Origin: Sphingomonas sp. 7/4-4
GTDB lineage: Bacteria; Pseudomonadota; Alphaproteobacteria; Sphingomonadales; Sphingomonadaceae
NCBI RefSeq assembly: GCF_027941955.1
Contig: NZ_CP115960.1
Location: 4,344,001-4,408,000 of the forward strand
Direction of reading: 5' to 3'
Length of the DNA: 64,000 nt
Positions 1 to 9,765 of this stretch are shown piece after piece. The notes beneath the pieces were generated by a model. That model made no database searches. It was not told the DNA's origin and was given only the letters and a program-made list of their open reading frames with translations. Position 1 is the stretch's first letter. Every line of letters starts with the position of its first letter. A program made the translations under genes and the position numbers.

Positions 1-1
1 C

Positions 2-916
2 CGCAGCGGTGATCGCAGGCCCCAACCGCACGGCGTCAAGGGGATCATCCTCGCCGGCGGGTCGGGCACGCGGCTCTATCCAGCGACGCTGTCGATCTCG
101 AAGCAATTGCTGCCGGTGTTCGACAAGCCGATGATCTATTACCCGCTGTCGGTGCTGATGCTGGCGGGCATTCGCGACATCTTGATCATTTCCTCGCCAC
201 GCGACTTGCCGATGTTCGAGGCCCTGCTGGGAAACGGCGCGGCGTTCGGGATCAACCTCAATTATGCGGTGCAGCCGGCACCCGAAGGGCTCGCGCAGGC
301 CTTCCTGATCGGTGAGGAGTTCCTTCAGGGCGGCCCCGCCGCGCTGATCCTCGGCGACAATATCTTCCACGGCGACGCGATGGGGGCGAAGGGCCACATG
401 GCCGCGACAGCGGCCGCGGCCGGCGGGGCGACGGTCTTCGCCTATCAGGTCGAGGATCCCGAGCGGTACGGCGTGGTCAGCTTCAACCCCGAGACGGCGC
501 GCGCCACCAGCATCGTCGAAAAGCCGGAGAAGCCAGTCTCGCGCTGGGCAGTCACCGGCCTCTATTTCTTCGATTCCGACGTGACGGCGATCGCGCGCAC
601 GCTTAAGCCTTCGCCACGCGGCGAACTCGAGATCACCGACGTGATCCGCGCCTATCTCGATCGCGGCGACTTGACCGTGAATCGCCTTGGCCGCGGCTAT
701 GCCTGGCTCGATACCGGCACGCATGACAGCCTCCACGAAGCCGGGGCCTTCGTCCGCACGATCGAGCACCGCCAGGGTATCAAGATCGCCTGCCCCGAGG
801 AGATCGCCTTCGATCTCGGCTATCTGAGCGCCGACGCGATGCTCGACCGCGCGGCGCTGATGGGCAAGACAGGGTATGCCGATTATCTCCGCCGCTGCGT
901 GCAGGACGCCGCATGA
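2..916 (+). CDS. rmlA: Glucose-1-phosphate thymidylyltransferase (5' end outside window)
   Basis: Makes dTDP-glucose from glucose-1-phosphate and dTTP, the first step of dTDP-rhamnose synthesis. The frame is open from base 2 and carries the nucleotidyltransferase signature GGSGTRLYP followed by SKQLLPVFDKPMIYYP. The first in-frame ATG (107) lies after the nucleotide-binding loop, so it cannot be the start; the real start is upstream of the window. Conserved sugar-binding stretches (ILGDNIFHG, VEKPEKP, GRGYAWLDTGTHDSL) are present and the C-terminus is complete. Its stop overlaps the rmlB start by four bases (ATGA), so the two are translationally coupled. Confidence 0.93.
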   Translation, partial: RSGDRRPQPHGVKGIILAGGSGTRLYPATLSISKQLLPVFDKPMIYYPLSVLMLAGIRDILIISSPRDLPMFEALLGNGAAFGINLNYAVQPAPEGLAQAFLIGEEFLQGGPAALILGDNIFHGDAMGAKGHMAATAAAAGGATVFAYQVEDPERYGVVSFNPETARATSIVEKPEKPVSRWAVTGLYFFDSDVTAIARTLKPSPRGELEITDVIRAYLDRGDLTVNRLGRGYAWLDTGTHDSLHEAGAFVRTIEHRQGIKIACPEEIAFDLGYLSADAMLDRAALMGKTGYADYLRRCVQDAA

Positions 917-1970
917 TCCGGCGCGTGCTCGTCACCGGCGGGGCCGGGTTCATCGGCTCGGCGGTGTGCCGCTTGCTGGTGGGGCGCGGTTATCACGTCG
1001 TCTGTCTCGACAAGCTGACTTATGCCGGTAACCGCGCGTCGCTCCGCGACCTCGCCGCGGCGCCCAATTTTCGCTTCGTCGAGGCCGATATCGCCGACAC
1101 CGGGACGGTGCTCCGCCTGCTGCGCGACGAGCAGCTTCACGGCATCATGCACCTCGCTGCGGAAACGCATGTCGATCGTTCGATCGATTCCCCGGCAGCG
1201 TTCGTCGAAACCAATGTTGTAGGCACCGTGCGGCTGCTCGATGCAGCGCTCGCATATTGGCAGTCATTGCCTGCGGGCGAACGCGACACCTTCCGCTTCC
1301 ACCACGTCTCCACCGACGAAGTGTTCGGCGATCTGCCGTTCGACAGCGGCGTCTTCACCGAAGCGACCCCCTACGCGCCGTCCTCGCCTTATTCGGCCTC
1401 GAAAGCTGCGTCGGATCATTTCGTCCGCGCCTGGCATGAGACCTATGGCCTGCCGGTGGTGCTGTCGAACTGCTCGAACAATTACGGACCGTTTCACTTC
1501 CCCGAAAAGCTGATCCCGCTGACCATCCTCAACGCGCTCGAGGGTAAGCCGCTGCCGGTATATGGTCGCGGGGAGAATGTCCGCGACTGGCTCTTTGTCG
1601 AGGATCATGCCGTGGCGCTCGAGCGCGTGCTCACCCAAGGCAGGTCGGGCGAAACCTATCTGATCGGCGGCCGGGCCGAGGCGACCAACCTGCGCGTGGT
1701 CGAAGCGATCTGCGACATCCTCGATCAGCGCCAACCGCTGCCCGGAACGGTTCGCCGCTCGCTGATCAGCTTCGTGGCCGATCGTCCCGGCCATGATCGC
1801 CGCTACGCGATCGATCCCGCCAAGGCCGAGAGGAACTTGGCTGGACCCCGAGCGAGAATTTCGGATCGGGGCTGAGCAAGACCGTGGACTGGTATCTCGA
1901 CAATCGCTGGTGGTGGGAGCCGATCCGCGCCTCGAACTATGCCGGCGAACGGCTCGGAAAGGTCGCCTGA
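913..1970 (+). CDS. rmlB: dTDP-glucose 4,6-dehydratase (one frameshift)
   Basis: Extended SDR that converts dTDP-glucose to dTDP-4-keto-6-deoxyglucose. Rossmann motif TGGAGFIG lies at the N-terminus, the TDEVFG signature about one third in, and the catalytic YSASK later. The first frame stops at 1875, but an alternative frame continues the family C-terminus (SGLSKTVDWYLDN) to the stop at 1968-1970. Adding one G to the GG at 1839-1840 joins them into about 352 residues, the usual RmlB length. RmlC and RmlD are not in the window. Convergent with ugd; the two stop codons abut. Confidence 0.92.
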
Positions 1971-3287
1971 TCAGCCCGCTCTGGGCTTGCCCACGCCCAC
2001 CAGCTTCAGGCCGGCGCGCGCCGCTTCCGCCGGCGGATAGATGTTGCGCAGGTCCACCAGCAGCGGGGTCTTCAGCGTCCGCGCCATCCGGCCGAGATCA
2101 AGCGCGCGGAATTCGTCCCATTCGGTGACGATCACCAGCGCGTCCGCGCCCTCCGCGGCTGCATAGGGGTTCGCGGAGAATTCGACTCCGGGAAGCATCG
2201 GCCGCGCCTGCTCGACGCCTTCGGGATCATAAGCACGTACCGTCGCCCCGGCATCCTGCAGCGCCGCGATCACCGACAGGCTCGGCGCATCGCGCATGTC
2301 GTCGGTATTGGGCTTGAAGGTGAGGCCGAGAACCGCGACCGTCTTGCCGTGCGCGTCGCCGCCCATCGCCTTGATGACCTTGCGGCCCATTGCGCGCTTG
2401 CGCGCATCGTTCACCTGGACTGTTGCCTCGACGATGCGTTGCGGCGTCTCGTGGTCGGCCGCGGTCTTGAGCAGCGCCAGCGTATCCTTGGGGAAGCACG
2501 ACCCGCCATAGCCGGGCCCGGCGTGGAGGAACTTCGCGCCGATGCGATTGTCCATGCCGATCCCGCGCGACACTTCCTGCACGTCTGCGCCGACCGCTTC
2601 GCACAAATCGGCGATCTCGTTGATGAAGGTGATCTTGACCGCGAGAAACGCGTTCGCGGCATATTTGATCAGCTCCGAAGTACGGCGGCCGGTGAAGACG
2701 ATCGGCGCGTTCTGATTGAGCGACAGCGGCCGATAGATCTCGCGCATCACCTGGCGCGCGTCCTCGTCATCGGTGCCCACGACCACCCGGTCGGGCCGCT
2801 TGAAGTCCTCGATCGCCGCGCCCTCGCGCAGGAATTCGGGATTGGAGACGACCTTGGCGCCGCTGTCGGGCGCCACTTCGGCAAGGATCCGCTCGACTTC
2901 GTCACCCGTGCCCACCGGCACGGTCGACTTGGTCACGATCACGCTGGGTCCGGTCAGGTTCTCGGCGATCTCGCGCGCCGCGGCATAGACATAAGAGAGA
3001 TCGGCATGGCCGTCGCCGCGGCGGCTGGGTGTGCCGACCGCGATGAACACAGCATCGGCATCCTTGACGCCCTCGGCCAGATCGGTGGTGAAGGTCAGGC
3101 GGCCAGCCTTGACGTTCGACGCGACCAGTTCGGCGAGGCCGGGCTCGTAGATCGGCATCACATTCTGGTGGAGCAGCTCGATCTTGCGTGCGTCCTTGTC
3201 GACGCAGACGACTTCATGGCCGAAGTCCGAGAAGCAGGCGCCGGAAACCAGCCCCACATATCCCGTGCCGATCATCGCGATGCGCAA
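1971..3287 (-). CDS. ugd: UDP-glucose 6-dehydrogenase
   Basis: NAD-dependent four-electron oxidation of UDP-glucose to UDP-glucuronate, a donor for acidic polysaccharides. N-terminal GTGYVGL dinucleotide fold; catalytic cysteine in GPGYGGSCFPKDT; C-terminal UDP-binding domain. The frame is open to an ATG at 3344, but I place the start at the TTG at 3287-3285: it is preceded by a good ribosome site (AAGGGGA, about 7 bases away) and begins RIAMIGTGYVG, the family N-terminus, giving 438 residues. Transcribed toward rmlB. A terminator for an upstream minus-strand transcript lies about 100 bases before it. Confidence 0.93.
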   Translation of the reverse strand: MRIAMIGTGYVGLVSGACFSDFGHEVVCVDKDARKIELLHQNVMPIYEPGLAELVASNVKAGRLTFTTDLAEGVKDADAVFIAVGTPSRRGDGHADLSYVYAAAREIAENLTGPSVIVTKSTVPVGTGDEVERILAEVAPDSGAKVVSNPEFLREGAAIEDFKRPDRVVVGTDDEDARQVMREIYRPLSLNQNAPIVFTGRRTSELIKYAANAFLAVKITFINEIADLCEAVGADVQEVSRGIGMDNRIGAKFLHAGPGYGGSCFPKDTLALLKTAADHETPQRIVEATVQVNDARKRAMGRKVIKAMGGDAHGKTVAVLGLTFKPNTDDMRDAPSLSVIAALQDAGATVRAYDPEGVEQARPMLPGVEFSANPYAAAEGADALVIVTEWDEFRALDLGRMARTLKTPLLVDLRNIYPPAEAARAGLKLVGVGKPRAG

Positions 3288-3386
3288 TGCAAATCCCCTT
3301 CGGAGTGAAGGCCCAGCCCTTAACCAACCGCGGGCGCAGGGCAAGTGCGCGAAGGATGAGGCGTCCTGCGCCGATTTGAAGGCAAT

Positions 3387-3412
3387 AAAAAAGCAGCCGG
3401 AAATCCAGCCGC
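3387..3412 (-). terminator. Rho-independent terminator (minus strand)
   Basis: On the minus strand GCGGCTGG and CCGGCTGC form an 8-pair stem (two G-U pairs) around a four-base ATTT loop, followed by six T. It lies downstream of the small ORF and nested stem-loop at 3426-3558 and upstream of ugd, so it would end a short transcript separate from ugd. Confidence 0.6.
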
Positions 3413-3425
3413 CTCAATGAAATCG

Positions 3426-3479
3426 TCCGGGCCGGTCAGCACGCCTTCAGAGCTGAAGGCGCCTCACTGCCGGCCCGGA
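3426..3479 (-). ncRNA. Nested stem-loop, possible structured RNA
   Basis: An outer perfect 10-bp inverted repeat (3426-3435 with 3470-3479, TCCGGGCCGG / CCGGCCCGGA) encloses a second perfect 9-bp hairpin (3442-3450 with 3453-3461). Strand is assigned to minus because the element sits between a minus-strand small ORF with a good ribosome site and a minus-strand terminator. I do not recognise it as a known RNA family. It could be a 3' UTR structure of the small mRNA or a regulatory RNA. Confidence 0.4.
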
Positions 3480-3492
3480 AGTGACGATCAAG

Positions 3493-3558
3493 TTAGAACG
3501 GACGAATATCTTCGCCCGTGCTCTTGTCGCGAAAAAGAAGTTCAAACGCCAACATCAT
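3493..3558 (-). CDS. Putative 20/21-residue small protein
   Basis: A 21-codon ORF beginning with two consecutive ATG codons, encoding MMLAFELLFRDK followed by STGEDIRPF. A Shine-Dalgarno-like GGGAG lies 4 bases before the first ATG and 7 before the second, so the second (3555) is the more likely start. The stop is followed within 15 bases by the nested stem-loop and then a terminator, which is the organisation of a short independent mRNA. The peptide mixes a hydrophobic N-terminal half with a charged C-terminal half. No family recognised; coding status is inferred only from the ribosome site and context. Confidence 0.4.
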   Translation of the reverse strand: MMLAFELLFRDKSTGEDIRPF

Positions 3559-3678
3559 GGATCTCCCATCGGCGCGCAACAACGCGCAATTCGACTGGTT
3601 AAGGGGAGATTAACAACGAATCAATCAGGATTTCTGCGGAATAGTGCAGATCGGGAATCGTCAACCGGCTCCGATTTA

Positions 3679-3695
3679 ACCCTTCCTTCAAGGGT
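3679..3695. repeat. Short inverted repeat upstream of the EAL gene
   Basis: Perfect 6-bp arms ACCCTT / AAGGGT around a five-base CCTTC loop, 20 bases before the EAL-domain start codon. It could be an operator or a 5' UTR hairpin that limits translation. No other copy was noticed. Confidence 0.25.
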
Positions 3696-3715
3696 ATGAT
3701 CGTAGTCCTGCGGCC

Positions 3716-5164
3716 ATGTCAGGCGGGTCTGAGCCTTCGGTGCCCATAGGGGATGCAGCGTCGCGCGCGACCGCTTCGTCCGTGGAAGCCAATGGAATCA
3801 CGGCGAAAGTCGATGCACGACGCACGTCCGGGGCGTGCGCACGCGAGGCTCTCGATGCGCCGACGACGCTGCGCGCGCCCACGTCCGCGAGCCTGGCCGG
3901 AGGCGGAAAGCCCGTCCGTCCCCAATCGGGCTATTGGCGGATTCTGTCCCAATGTGAGATTCTGAATTTCGCGACTCTGCGTCGTCATCTCGGCCGACCG
4001 CGCGCCGATGCGCTGATTCTCGACGTTGCGGCGCGAATCGCCGAGGTGCTTCCCGACGTCCGAATCCTCACTGCCGGCCGCGCCCTGATCGAGATCGGCT
4101 TCGAGCGCGAGGCGCCCGAAGCCGGCGCTGCCGACATCGATCGGCTGCGCAAGGCGCTGGCCCGTTCGTTCGATCTCGACGGCGAGCCATACCAGCTTCA
4201 GATGCAGTTCGGCGTGGCGGTGGCGCCGTGCGAGGATTGCGACGACGTCCGCCTCACCGAGGCCGCCGAATCGGCGCTTGATCAGGCGCGCAGCGAGAAG
4301 AAGGTCGTCATGCTCGATCTCTCGCGCGCCGATCTGGCATTCGATCGCCTGACGCTGATGCGCGAACTTCCCCGCGCGATCGCCAATGGCGAGATGTTCC
4401 TGCAATATCAGCCCAAGGTCCATGTCCGCCGCCAGGAGATCGCCAGCGCCGAGGCACTGGTGCGCTGGCAGCATCCGCAGCGCGGCCTGATCCTTCCGGG
4501 CGACTTCATCTCGGTCGCCGAAGAGGCCGGCGAGATCGGCTCGCTGACGATGTGGACGTTGCGCCAGGTCATTGCGGACCAGAAGCGCCTCGCCGCCGAG
4601 GGCCATGACATCACGCTGTTCCTCAATATCTCGGGCATGCTGCTCGCCGATGCGGACTTCGTGAAGGAAGCCTGCGCGATTGTCTCGACCAGCGGCGCCA
4701 AGCTGGGCTTCGAGATAACTGAGACCGCGGTGATCCGCGATCCGGATAGTGCGATCCAGCACCTGCAGACCTTCGCCGATATCGGCGTCCAACTCGCGAT
4801 CGACGATTACGGCGCCGGGCTCTCCTCGCTCGCCTATCTGAAGCGCCTGCCCGCCAGCGAACTCAAGATCGACAAGATGTTCGTGATGCAGCTGACCAGC
4901 AGCAACCGCGATCCGCTGATCGTCCGCTCGACGATCGATCTCGCGCACGCGCTCGAGATGGAAGTCACCGCCGAAGGCGTCGAGACGCCGTCGGCGCTCG
5001 CTCTGCTCAGCGTGATGGGTTGCGACATGGTGCAGGGCTTCCTGCTCTCGCGCCCGCTAGGGTTCGACGCTTTTCGCAAATATCTTCTCGACGAGGCCCA
5101 TCTCACCAGCGCGGCCAACGTGCAGTCCTTCATCCGGCCCGAAAGCTTCTGGAAGCGCGCGTGA
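3716..5164 (+). CDS. EAL-domain c-di-GMP phosphodiesterase with degenerate GGDEF
   Basis: 482 residues. The first ~65 are low-complexity and polar. Residues ~75-200 resemble a GGDEF fold without a recognisable GGDEF motif. Residues ~215-465 are an EAL domain with the catalytic series visible: EALVRW (E246), LNIS, FEITE, IDDYGAG, LKIDK, AEGVET and the terminal VQGFLLSRP. It should hydrolyse c-di-GMP and is unlikely to make it. Its stop shares a base with the next start (TGATG), coupling it to the hybrid kinase. Exopolysaccharide export is often c-di-GMP controlled, so a link to the neighbouring clusters is plausible but only inferred. Confidence 0.85.
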   Translation: MSGGSEPSVPIGDAASRATASSVEANGITAKVDARRTSGACAREALDAPTTLRAPTSASLAGGGKPVRPQSGYWRILSQCEILNFATLRRHLGRPRADALILDVAARIAEVLPDVRILTAGRALIEIGFEREAPEAGAADIDRLRKALARSFDLDGEPYQLQMQFGVAVAPCEDCDDVRLTEAAESALDQARSEKKVVMLDLSRADLAFDRLTLMRELPRAIANGEMFLQYQPKVHVRRQEIASAEALVRWQHPQRGLILPGDFISVAEEAGEIGSLTMWTLRQVIADQKRLAAEGHDITLFLNISGMLLADADFVKEACAIVSTSGAKLGFEITETAVIRDPDSAIQHLQTFADIGVQLAIDDYGAGLSSLAYLKRLPASELKIDKMFVMQLTSSNRDPLIVRSTIDLAHALEMEVTAEGVETPSALALLSVMGCDMVQGFLLSRPLGFDAFRKYLLDEAHLTSAANVQSFIRPESFWKRA

Positions 5165-7613
5165 TGCGCGCGCCGTTCCGCTTGGCCGGTCTCGCGCTGG
5201 CATTGGCGGTCATCCAGCCCGCACGTGCCGACGACGCGGCTTTTCCCGCCCCGCTCCAGGCGCAGATCGATGCCGCGAAGAGCAGCATGATGGCCGATCA
5301 GGCGCAGGTGCTGCGCCATGTTGTCCTGATCGACGGGCTCGCTCGTCGAATCCCCGACATCCGCCAGCGCACGCTCGCGCTCGCCACCGCGCGGTGGCTC
5401 GGAGCGGAGGCGTATCTGCGGAGCAATGCGTCGGAACGCGCGAGGCCGCTTCTCGACGAAGGACTGCGCCTCATTGGTACGATACCCGCGCCGATCAAGT
5501 TGCGCGGCGATCTGCTGATGTCCCAGGGCGCGCTCTACACGCAGGCCAATGAGCCGGTGAAGGCGCTGGCCAATTATCAGGAAGCCTTTCGGATCTTCGG
5601 TTCGGTACGCGAGCCGCGCAGCCAGGCGATCGCGCTCCAGAACATCGGCGAGCTCTATAGCGTCGCGAACGACGACAATCGCGCACAACAATATTATCGC
5701 CAGGCCTCCGAGCTCTACGACGGCGATCCCGCGCTTTCGCTGTCGCTACACAACCGCCGCGGCAATGTCCTCGCCCGCGCCGATGAGGGCCGCGCCGAAG
5801 CGGAGAAGGAGTACGAAGCGGCCCTGGCCATCGCGCGGCAGCTCGAAAGGCCGTTGCTCGAGGCGCGAATTCTCGTGAATCTCGCGCGCAACCAGGTCGA
5901 ACTCAAACATTACGAAGCCGCGGATCGCACCCTGGCGCGCGGCTTCAAGTTGGTCGAGGAGGCCGATGCGGATCTCCTGCGTCGCCATCTTCTTGCCACC
6001 GCCGCCCGACTGGCCGCCGATCGAGGTGATATGGCGAAGGCGGTGCGGTTGATCGAACAGTGTTTCGCGGGCGTGGATCTGACCACGACGACAGGCGATT
6101 TCCGGATTTCTCATTTTTTCGCCTACGAGATCCTGCGCGATGTCGGCGCGTCGAAGCTGGCCTTTGCGCATCTCCAGGCGCTGAGGCGTCTCGACGAGGA
6201 AACCACCAAGGTCGCCACCTCGACCGGGGCGGCCCTCATGGCCGCTCGGTTCAATTATGCCAAGCAGCAGACGGACATCGAGAGGCTCGAGACTGAAAAG
6301 GTACGCCGCACCGCCGCGTTCCAGCGCACTCTGTTCCTCAGCATCGGCGGCGCGACGCTGGTCATCATCGCGCTACTGAGCTTCGGCTTGATCACGCTCC
6401 GCCGCAGCCGCAACCAGATCCGCGCGACCAATGTCGTGCTGGGCGAGACCAATCTGGCGCTCGAAAAGGCGCTCCGGGCGAAGACGGAATTCCTCGCCAC
6501 CACCAGCCACGAGATCCGCACGCCGCTCAACGGCATCCTCGGCATGACCCAGGTCATGCTCGCCGACCCGAAGCTGGAAGCCGAGACGCGCGACCGCATC
6601 GGCATCGTTCACGGCGCGGGCGTGACGATGCGCAGCCTCGTCGACGACATTCTCGACGTCGCCAAGATGGAGACGGGCAACCTCACCGTCGAAGCCGCGC
6701 CACTCGATCTGTGCGCCACGCTGCGCGAAGTGACGCGGCTGTGGGAAGAGCAGGCGCGCGGCAAGGGCCTCCTCTTCCGGCTCGAACTCAGCCACGCGCC
6801 GGGCTGGATCGTCAGCGACTCCGCTCGCCTCCGCCAGATCGTCTTCAATCTCCTCTCCAACGCCATCAAGTTCACCGAACGCGGCGCCGTCACGCTTCGT
6901 GCCGTGGCCGAAGGCGAAGGTGAGGCGCGCCGCCTGCGGCTCGTCGTTACCGACACCGGCATCGGCATCCCCACCGACAAGTTCGAGGAAGTCTTCGAAT
7001 CCTTCCGCCAGGTCGATGCCGGCACCACGCGCCAGTTCGGCGGCACCGGCCTCGGCCTCACCATCTGCCGCAACCTCGCCCGCGCGCTGGGTGGCGAGAT
7101 CTCCGTCGACAGCGTCGAAGGCGAAGGCACCAGCTTCACTGTCGATCTGCCGCTGGTCGTCGCCGAGGCGCCCGCGGAGGTCGCCTCGGACGGATCGCGC
7201 GGGGGCACGATGCTGATTCTCGATCGCAACCCGATCGCGCGCAGCATGCTGCGCACCCTGCTGGAGCCGAAGACCGCCTCGCTGCGTTTCGCCGCCACTA
7301 CCGAAGAGATGCTGGCGATGATCGAGGAGGGAGCGTGACGCATCTGCTGCTCGACGAAGCGACGCTCAAGGCAGGCGAGGGTGCGCCGATCGAGGCCGTC
7401 GCCACGCTTGCTGGGGCCGGCGGGGCCGCCAAATGCGCGGTCCTGTGGATGAAACCCGACGCCGAACTGAAATCGCAACTTCTCGCCACAGGCATCGAAC
7501 AGGTCATCGAAAAACCGATTGCCGGCGCGGCGCTGGTCGCCGCTCTCATTACGGACACGGAAGAAAATTCTGGCCCGGAAGATCGTGACCCGCTTGTGTC
7601 GCAGGCGGCATAG
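5164..7613 (+). CDS. TPR-type hybrid sensor histidine kinase (frameshift or coupled C-terminal fragment)
   Basis: Starts at the ATG overlapping the EAL stop. Residues 1-22 are a signal sequence ending ARA. Residues ~30-330 are helical TPR-like repeats, probably periplasmic; a membrane span lies at ~390-412. HisKA has SHEIRTPLNG (H449), and the ATPase domain has NLLSNAIKF, DTGIGI and GGTGLGLTI. A receiver-like domain begins near residue 678 (MLILDRNP), but the frame stops at 7338. A GTG-started frame from 7335 continues it (LLLDEATL, then VIEKPI). Either one G is missing at 7329-7331, giving an 816-residue protein, or the GTGA overlap couples a separate C-terminal piece. I favour the former. 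Confidence 0.8.
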
Positions 7614-7681
7614 CGCGATAGCACACGTCATATGATAAAAATGGTCGCCTCCTCTCCCTCGCTCCGCCGCGGCGGCAGCCA

Positions 7682-8068
7682 ATGAACATCCTCTTCATCG
7701 AGGACGATCCGATGAATCGTCGGGTCGTGAAGGACATGCTCGACGTCGCCGGCGCGACCATGGCCGAGGCGAGCTGGGCCGAGGAGGGGTTGGCCAGGAT
7801 CGACGACGAGAGTTTCGACGTGGTGCTGGTCGATCTGCGCATGCCGGGCACCGACGGCTTCGAGACGATCCGCCGCATCCGCGCGCGCGACGACGAGAAG
7901 GGCAAGCTGCCGATCATCGTCGTCACCGCCGATACTGCAGTCGACCTGCGCGAGCGTTGCCTCGGCCTCGGCGCCGACGACGTGCTGTTCAAACCGGTGG
8001 CGATGGACGCGCTGTTCGATTCGATCGGCCGCGTGCTCGCCAGCCGTGACGGCGGAGTTCTTGCTTAG
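7682..8068 (+). CDS. Single-domain response regulator
   Basis: 128 residues forming only a receiver domain: acidic pocket FIEDDP at the N-terminus, phosphoacceptor D51 in VLVDLRMPG, Thr in VVTAD, and Lys104 in LFKPV. There is no output domain, so it acts as a phosphorelay intermediate or binds a partner protein. It lies 68 bases after the hybrid kinase in the same direction and is its obvious partner. Its TAG stop overlaps the TAA of the convergent transporter gene. Confidence 0.85.
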   Translation: MNILFIEDDPMNRRVVKDMLDVAGATMAEASWAEEGLARIDDESFDVVLVDLRMPGTDGFETIRRIRARDDEKGKLPIIVVTADTAVDLRERCLGLGADDVLFKPVAMDALFDSIGRVLASRDGGVLA

Positions 8069-9348
8069 TCCTCGACGATGCGGCTGTGCTTCGCGGTGTC
8101 GCGCATCTTCAGATAGGTTATCAGCGAAATCCCGATCATCGCGGTGACGTACCAGTAGAAGCCGCGCTCCCAGCCGGCATCCTTGAACCACAGGGCCACA
8201 TAGGGCGCGGTGCCGCCGAAGATCGCGTTTGCAAGCGCATAAGGCAATGCGACGCCGAGCGTCCGGATATGCGCCGGAAAGAGCTCGGCCTTCACGACCG
8301 CGTTGATCGAGGTGTAGCCGCTGACGATCACCAGCGCCCCCGTCATCAGCCAGAAAGCCTGCCATGCGGTCTCGACATTTTCGAGCGCGGTGAAGATCGG
8401 CCAGGTGAACAGCACCCCCAATATGCCGAAACCCACCATCAGCGGCTTGCGCCCGATCCGGTCCGACAACGCCCCCGCGAGCGGCTGGATCGCCATGAAC
8501 ACGAACAGGGCCGCCGCATTGACCTGCGTCGCCGTCGCATCGGAGAAGCCTGCGGTCTTCTTGAGGAACGCGATCGGGTAGATCGTATAGGCATAGAAAG
8601 CGAGGGTGCCCCCGGCGGTCAGCAGCATCACCACCGCAGCCTCGCGCGGATGCTCGAGGAACAGTGCGGCGAAGCCGGATTTGCGCGCGGTATCCCGCTT
8701 CTCGAAACTTTCCGTCTCGGCAAGCCGCCGGCGCAGCCAGAATACGATCACTGCCAATACGCCGCCGACGGCGAAGGGAATACGCCAGCCCCATTGCTTG
8801 AGATCGGCCTCGGGCATCGAGGCCTGCAGCACGAGCAGCACGACCAGTGCGGTGAGCTGGCCCGAGATCAGCGTGACATATTGGAAGCTCGAGAAGAAGC
8901 CGCGGTGCCGCTTGCCCGCCATCTCCGAGAGATAGGTCGTGCTTGCGCCATATTCGCCGCCAAGCGACAGGCCCTGGATCAACCGCGCGACGACCAGCGA
9001 GACCGTGGCCAGAGAGCCGATCGCCGCATAGCCCGGCGTAAGCGCGATCATCAGCGATCCGATGCACATCAAGGTCACTGAGAGCGTCAGTCCCGCCTTG
9101 CGGCCGTGGCGATCGCCATAGACCCCCATCAACCAGCCGCCGATCGGCCGCATGAAGAAGCCCACGGCAAACACTGCCCAGGCGTTCAGGTCCTTCGATG
9201 CGTCGTCGGGGAAGAAATGCGGCGCCAGATAGGTGGCGAGCACCGCATAGGCATACCAGTCATACCATTCGACGAGATTGCCGGCCGAGCCGCCGAGGAT
9301 CGATCGCAGGCGGTGCCGCGCAGGGAAGGGGATGCCATCGCCGCGCAC
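8065..9348 (-). CDS. MFS transporter, metabolite:H+ symporter (KgtP/ProP-like)
   Basis: 427 residues with about 12 membrane spans. Family marks are NLVEWYDWYAYA in the first span, GDRHGRKAGL in the first cytoplasmic loop, QGLSLGGEYG, and the repeat DRIGRKPLM in the second half. These place it in the metabolite:H+ symporter group that includes alpha-ketoglutarate and proline/betaine permeases. The substrate cannot be read from the sequence; an organic acid is likely. It stands alone, convergent with the receiver gene, and has no visible functional link to the polysaccharide genes. Confidence 0.85.
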   Translation of the reverse strand: MRGDGIPFPARHRLRSILGGSAGNLVEWYDWYAYAVLATYLAPHFFPDDASKDLNAWAVFAVGFFMRPIGGWLMGVYGDRHGRKAGLTLSVTLMCIGSLMIALTPGYAAIGSLATVSLVVARLIQGLSLGGEYGASTTYLSEMAGKRHRGFFSSFQYVTLISGQLTALVVLLVLQASMPEADLKQWGWRIPFAVGGVLAVIVFWLRRRLAETESFEKRDTARKSGFAALFLEHPREAAVVMLLTAGGTLAFYAYTIYPIAFLKKTAGFSDATATQVNAAALFVFMAIQPLAGALSDRIGRKPLMVGFGILGVLFTWPIFTALENVETAWQAFWLMTGALVIVSGYTSINAVVKAELFPAHIRTLGVALPYALANAIFGGTAPYVALWFKDAGWERGFYWYVTAMIGISLITYLKMRDTAKHSRIVED

Positions 9349-9581
9349 TATAACGGCGCCCCGCGCGTCGGGAAGTGGCGCGGTGGTGGCCGCTTCGGTC
9401 CAACGGGCGACTGGACCAAAACAGCGCGGTCGCCCGCTTGATCATCCAAGGCTGACCCGCCGCCGGATCCCTTAACAAAACCAAAGGCAATGGTGCCGCT
9501 AAAACCTGACGTCCTCTCTATTTCTTAGCCTGAGCGAGAGTTTTCCGGCCTTGAGAGGGCCTTCGGGCTAGGAGCTGGAAC

Positions 9582-9691
9582 ATGAAGAGTCGCGGTATAC
9601 AGACGAGCAGATCGCCTTCGCGCTGAAGCGGGCGGAGACGGGCGCATCAATTGTGGAGGTCATCATCGTCGACGCCGGCAAGCGCTGCTAG
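9582..9691 (+). pseudogene. IS3-family (IS407-like) OrfA transposase remnant
   Basis: The stretch following the ATG reads, after a one-base shift, YTDEQIAFALKRAETG, the N-terminus of IS407-group OrfA helix-turn-helix proteins. Homology is lost after about 27 codons and a stop follows at 9689. No OrfB catalytic core and no terminal inverted repeat was found. It is a dead fragment marking past insertion at the edge of the cluster. The 230 bases before it (9349-9581) show nothing I can name. Confidence 0.6.
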
Positions 9692-9765
9692 GTCGTATCG
9701 ACATTCAGGGGATTCCCAAGGGGTGAAGTGTTTGATTGATGGGCTTCCGCAGTTGCGGAGGCATT

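Noticed and set aside
913..1875. rmlB as a truncated 320-residue protein or pseudogene
   Set aside because: The family C-terminus continues in the next frame after a G run, and the same kind of break occurs in many essential genes, so an error is more likely than decay.
3719..4948. 409-residue ORF antisense to the EAL gene
   Set aside because: Lies wholly opposite a gene with clear EAL motifs; its sequence has no domain features and reflects high GC codon bias.
7628..9067. 479-residue minus-strand ORF overlapping the receiver and transporter genes
   Set aside because: Out of phase with the transporter, which has unmistakable MHS motifs; low-complexity Arg-rich translation.
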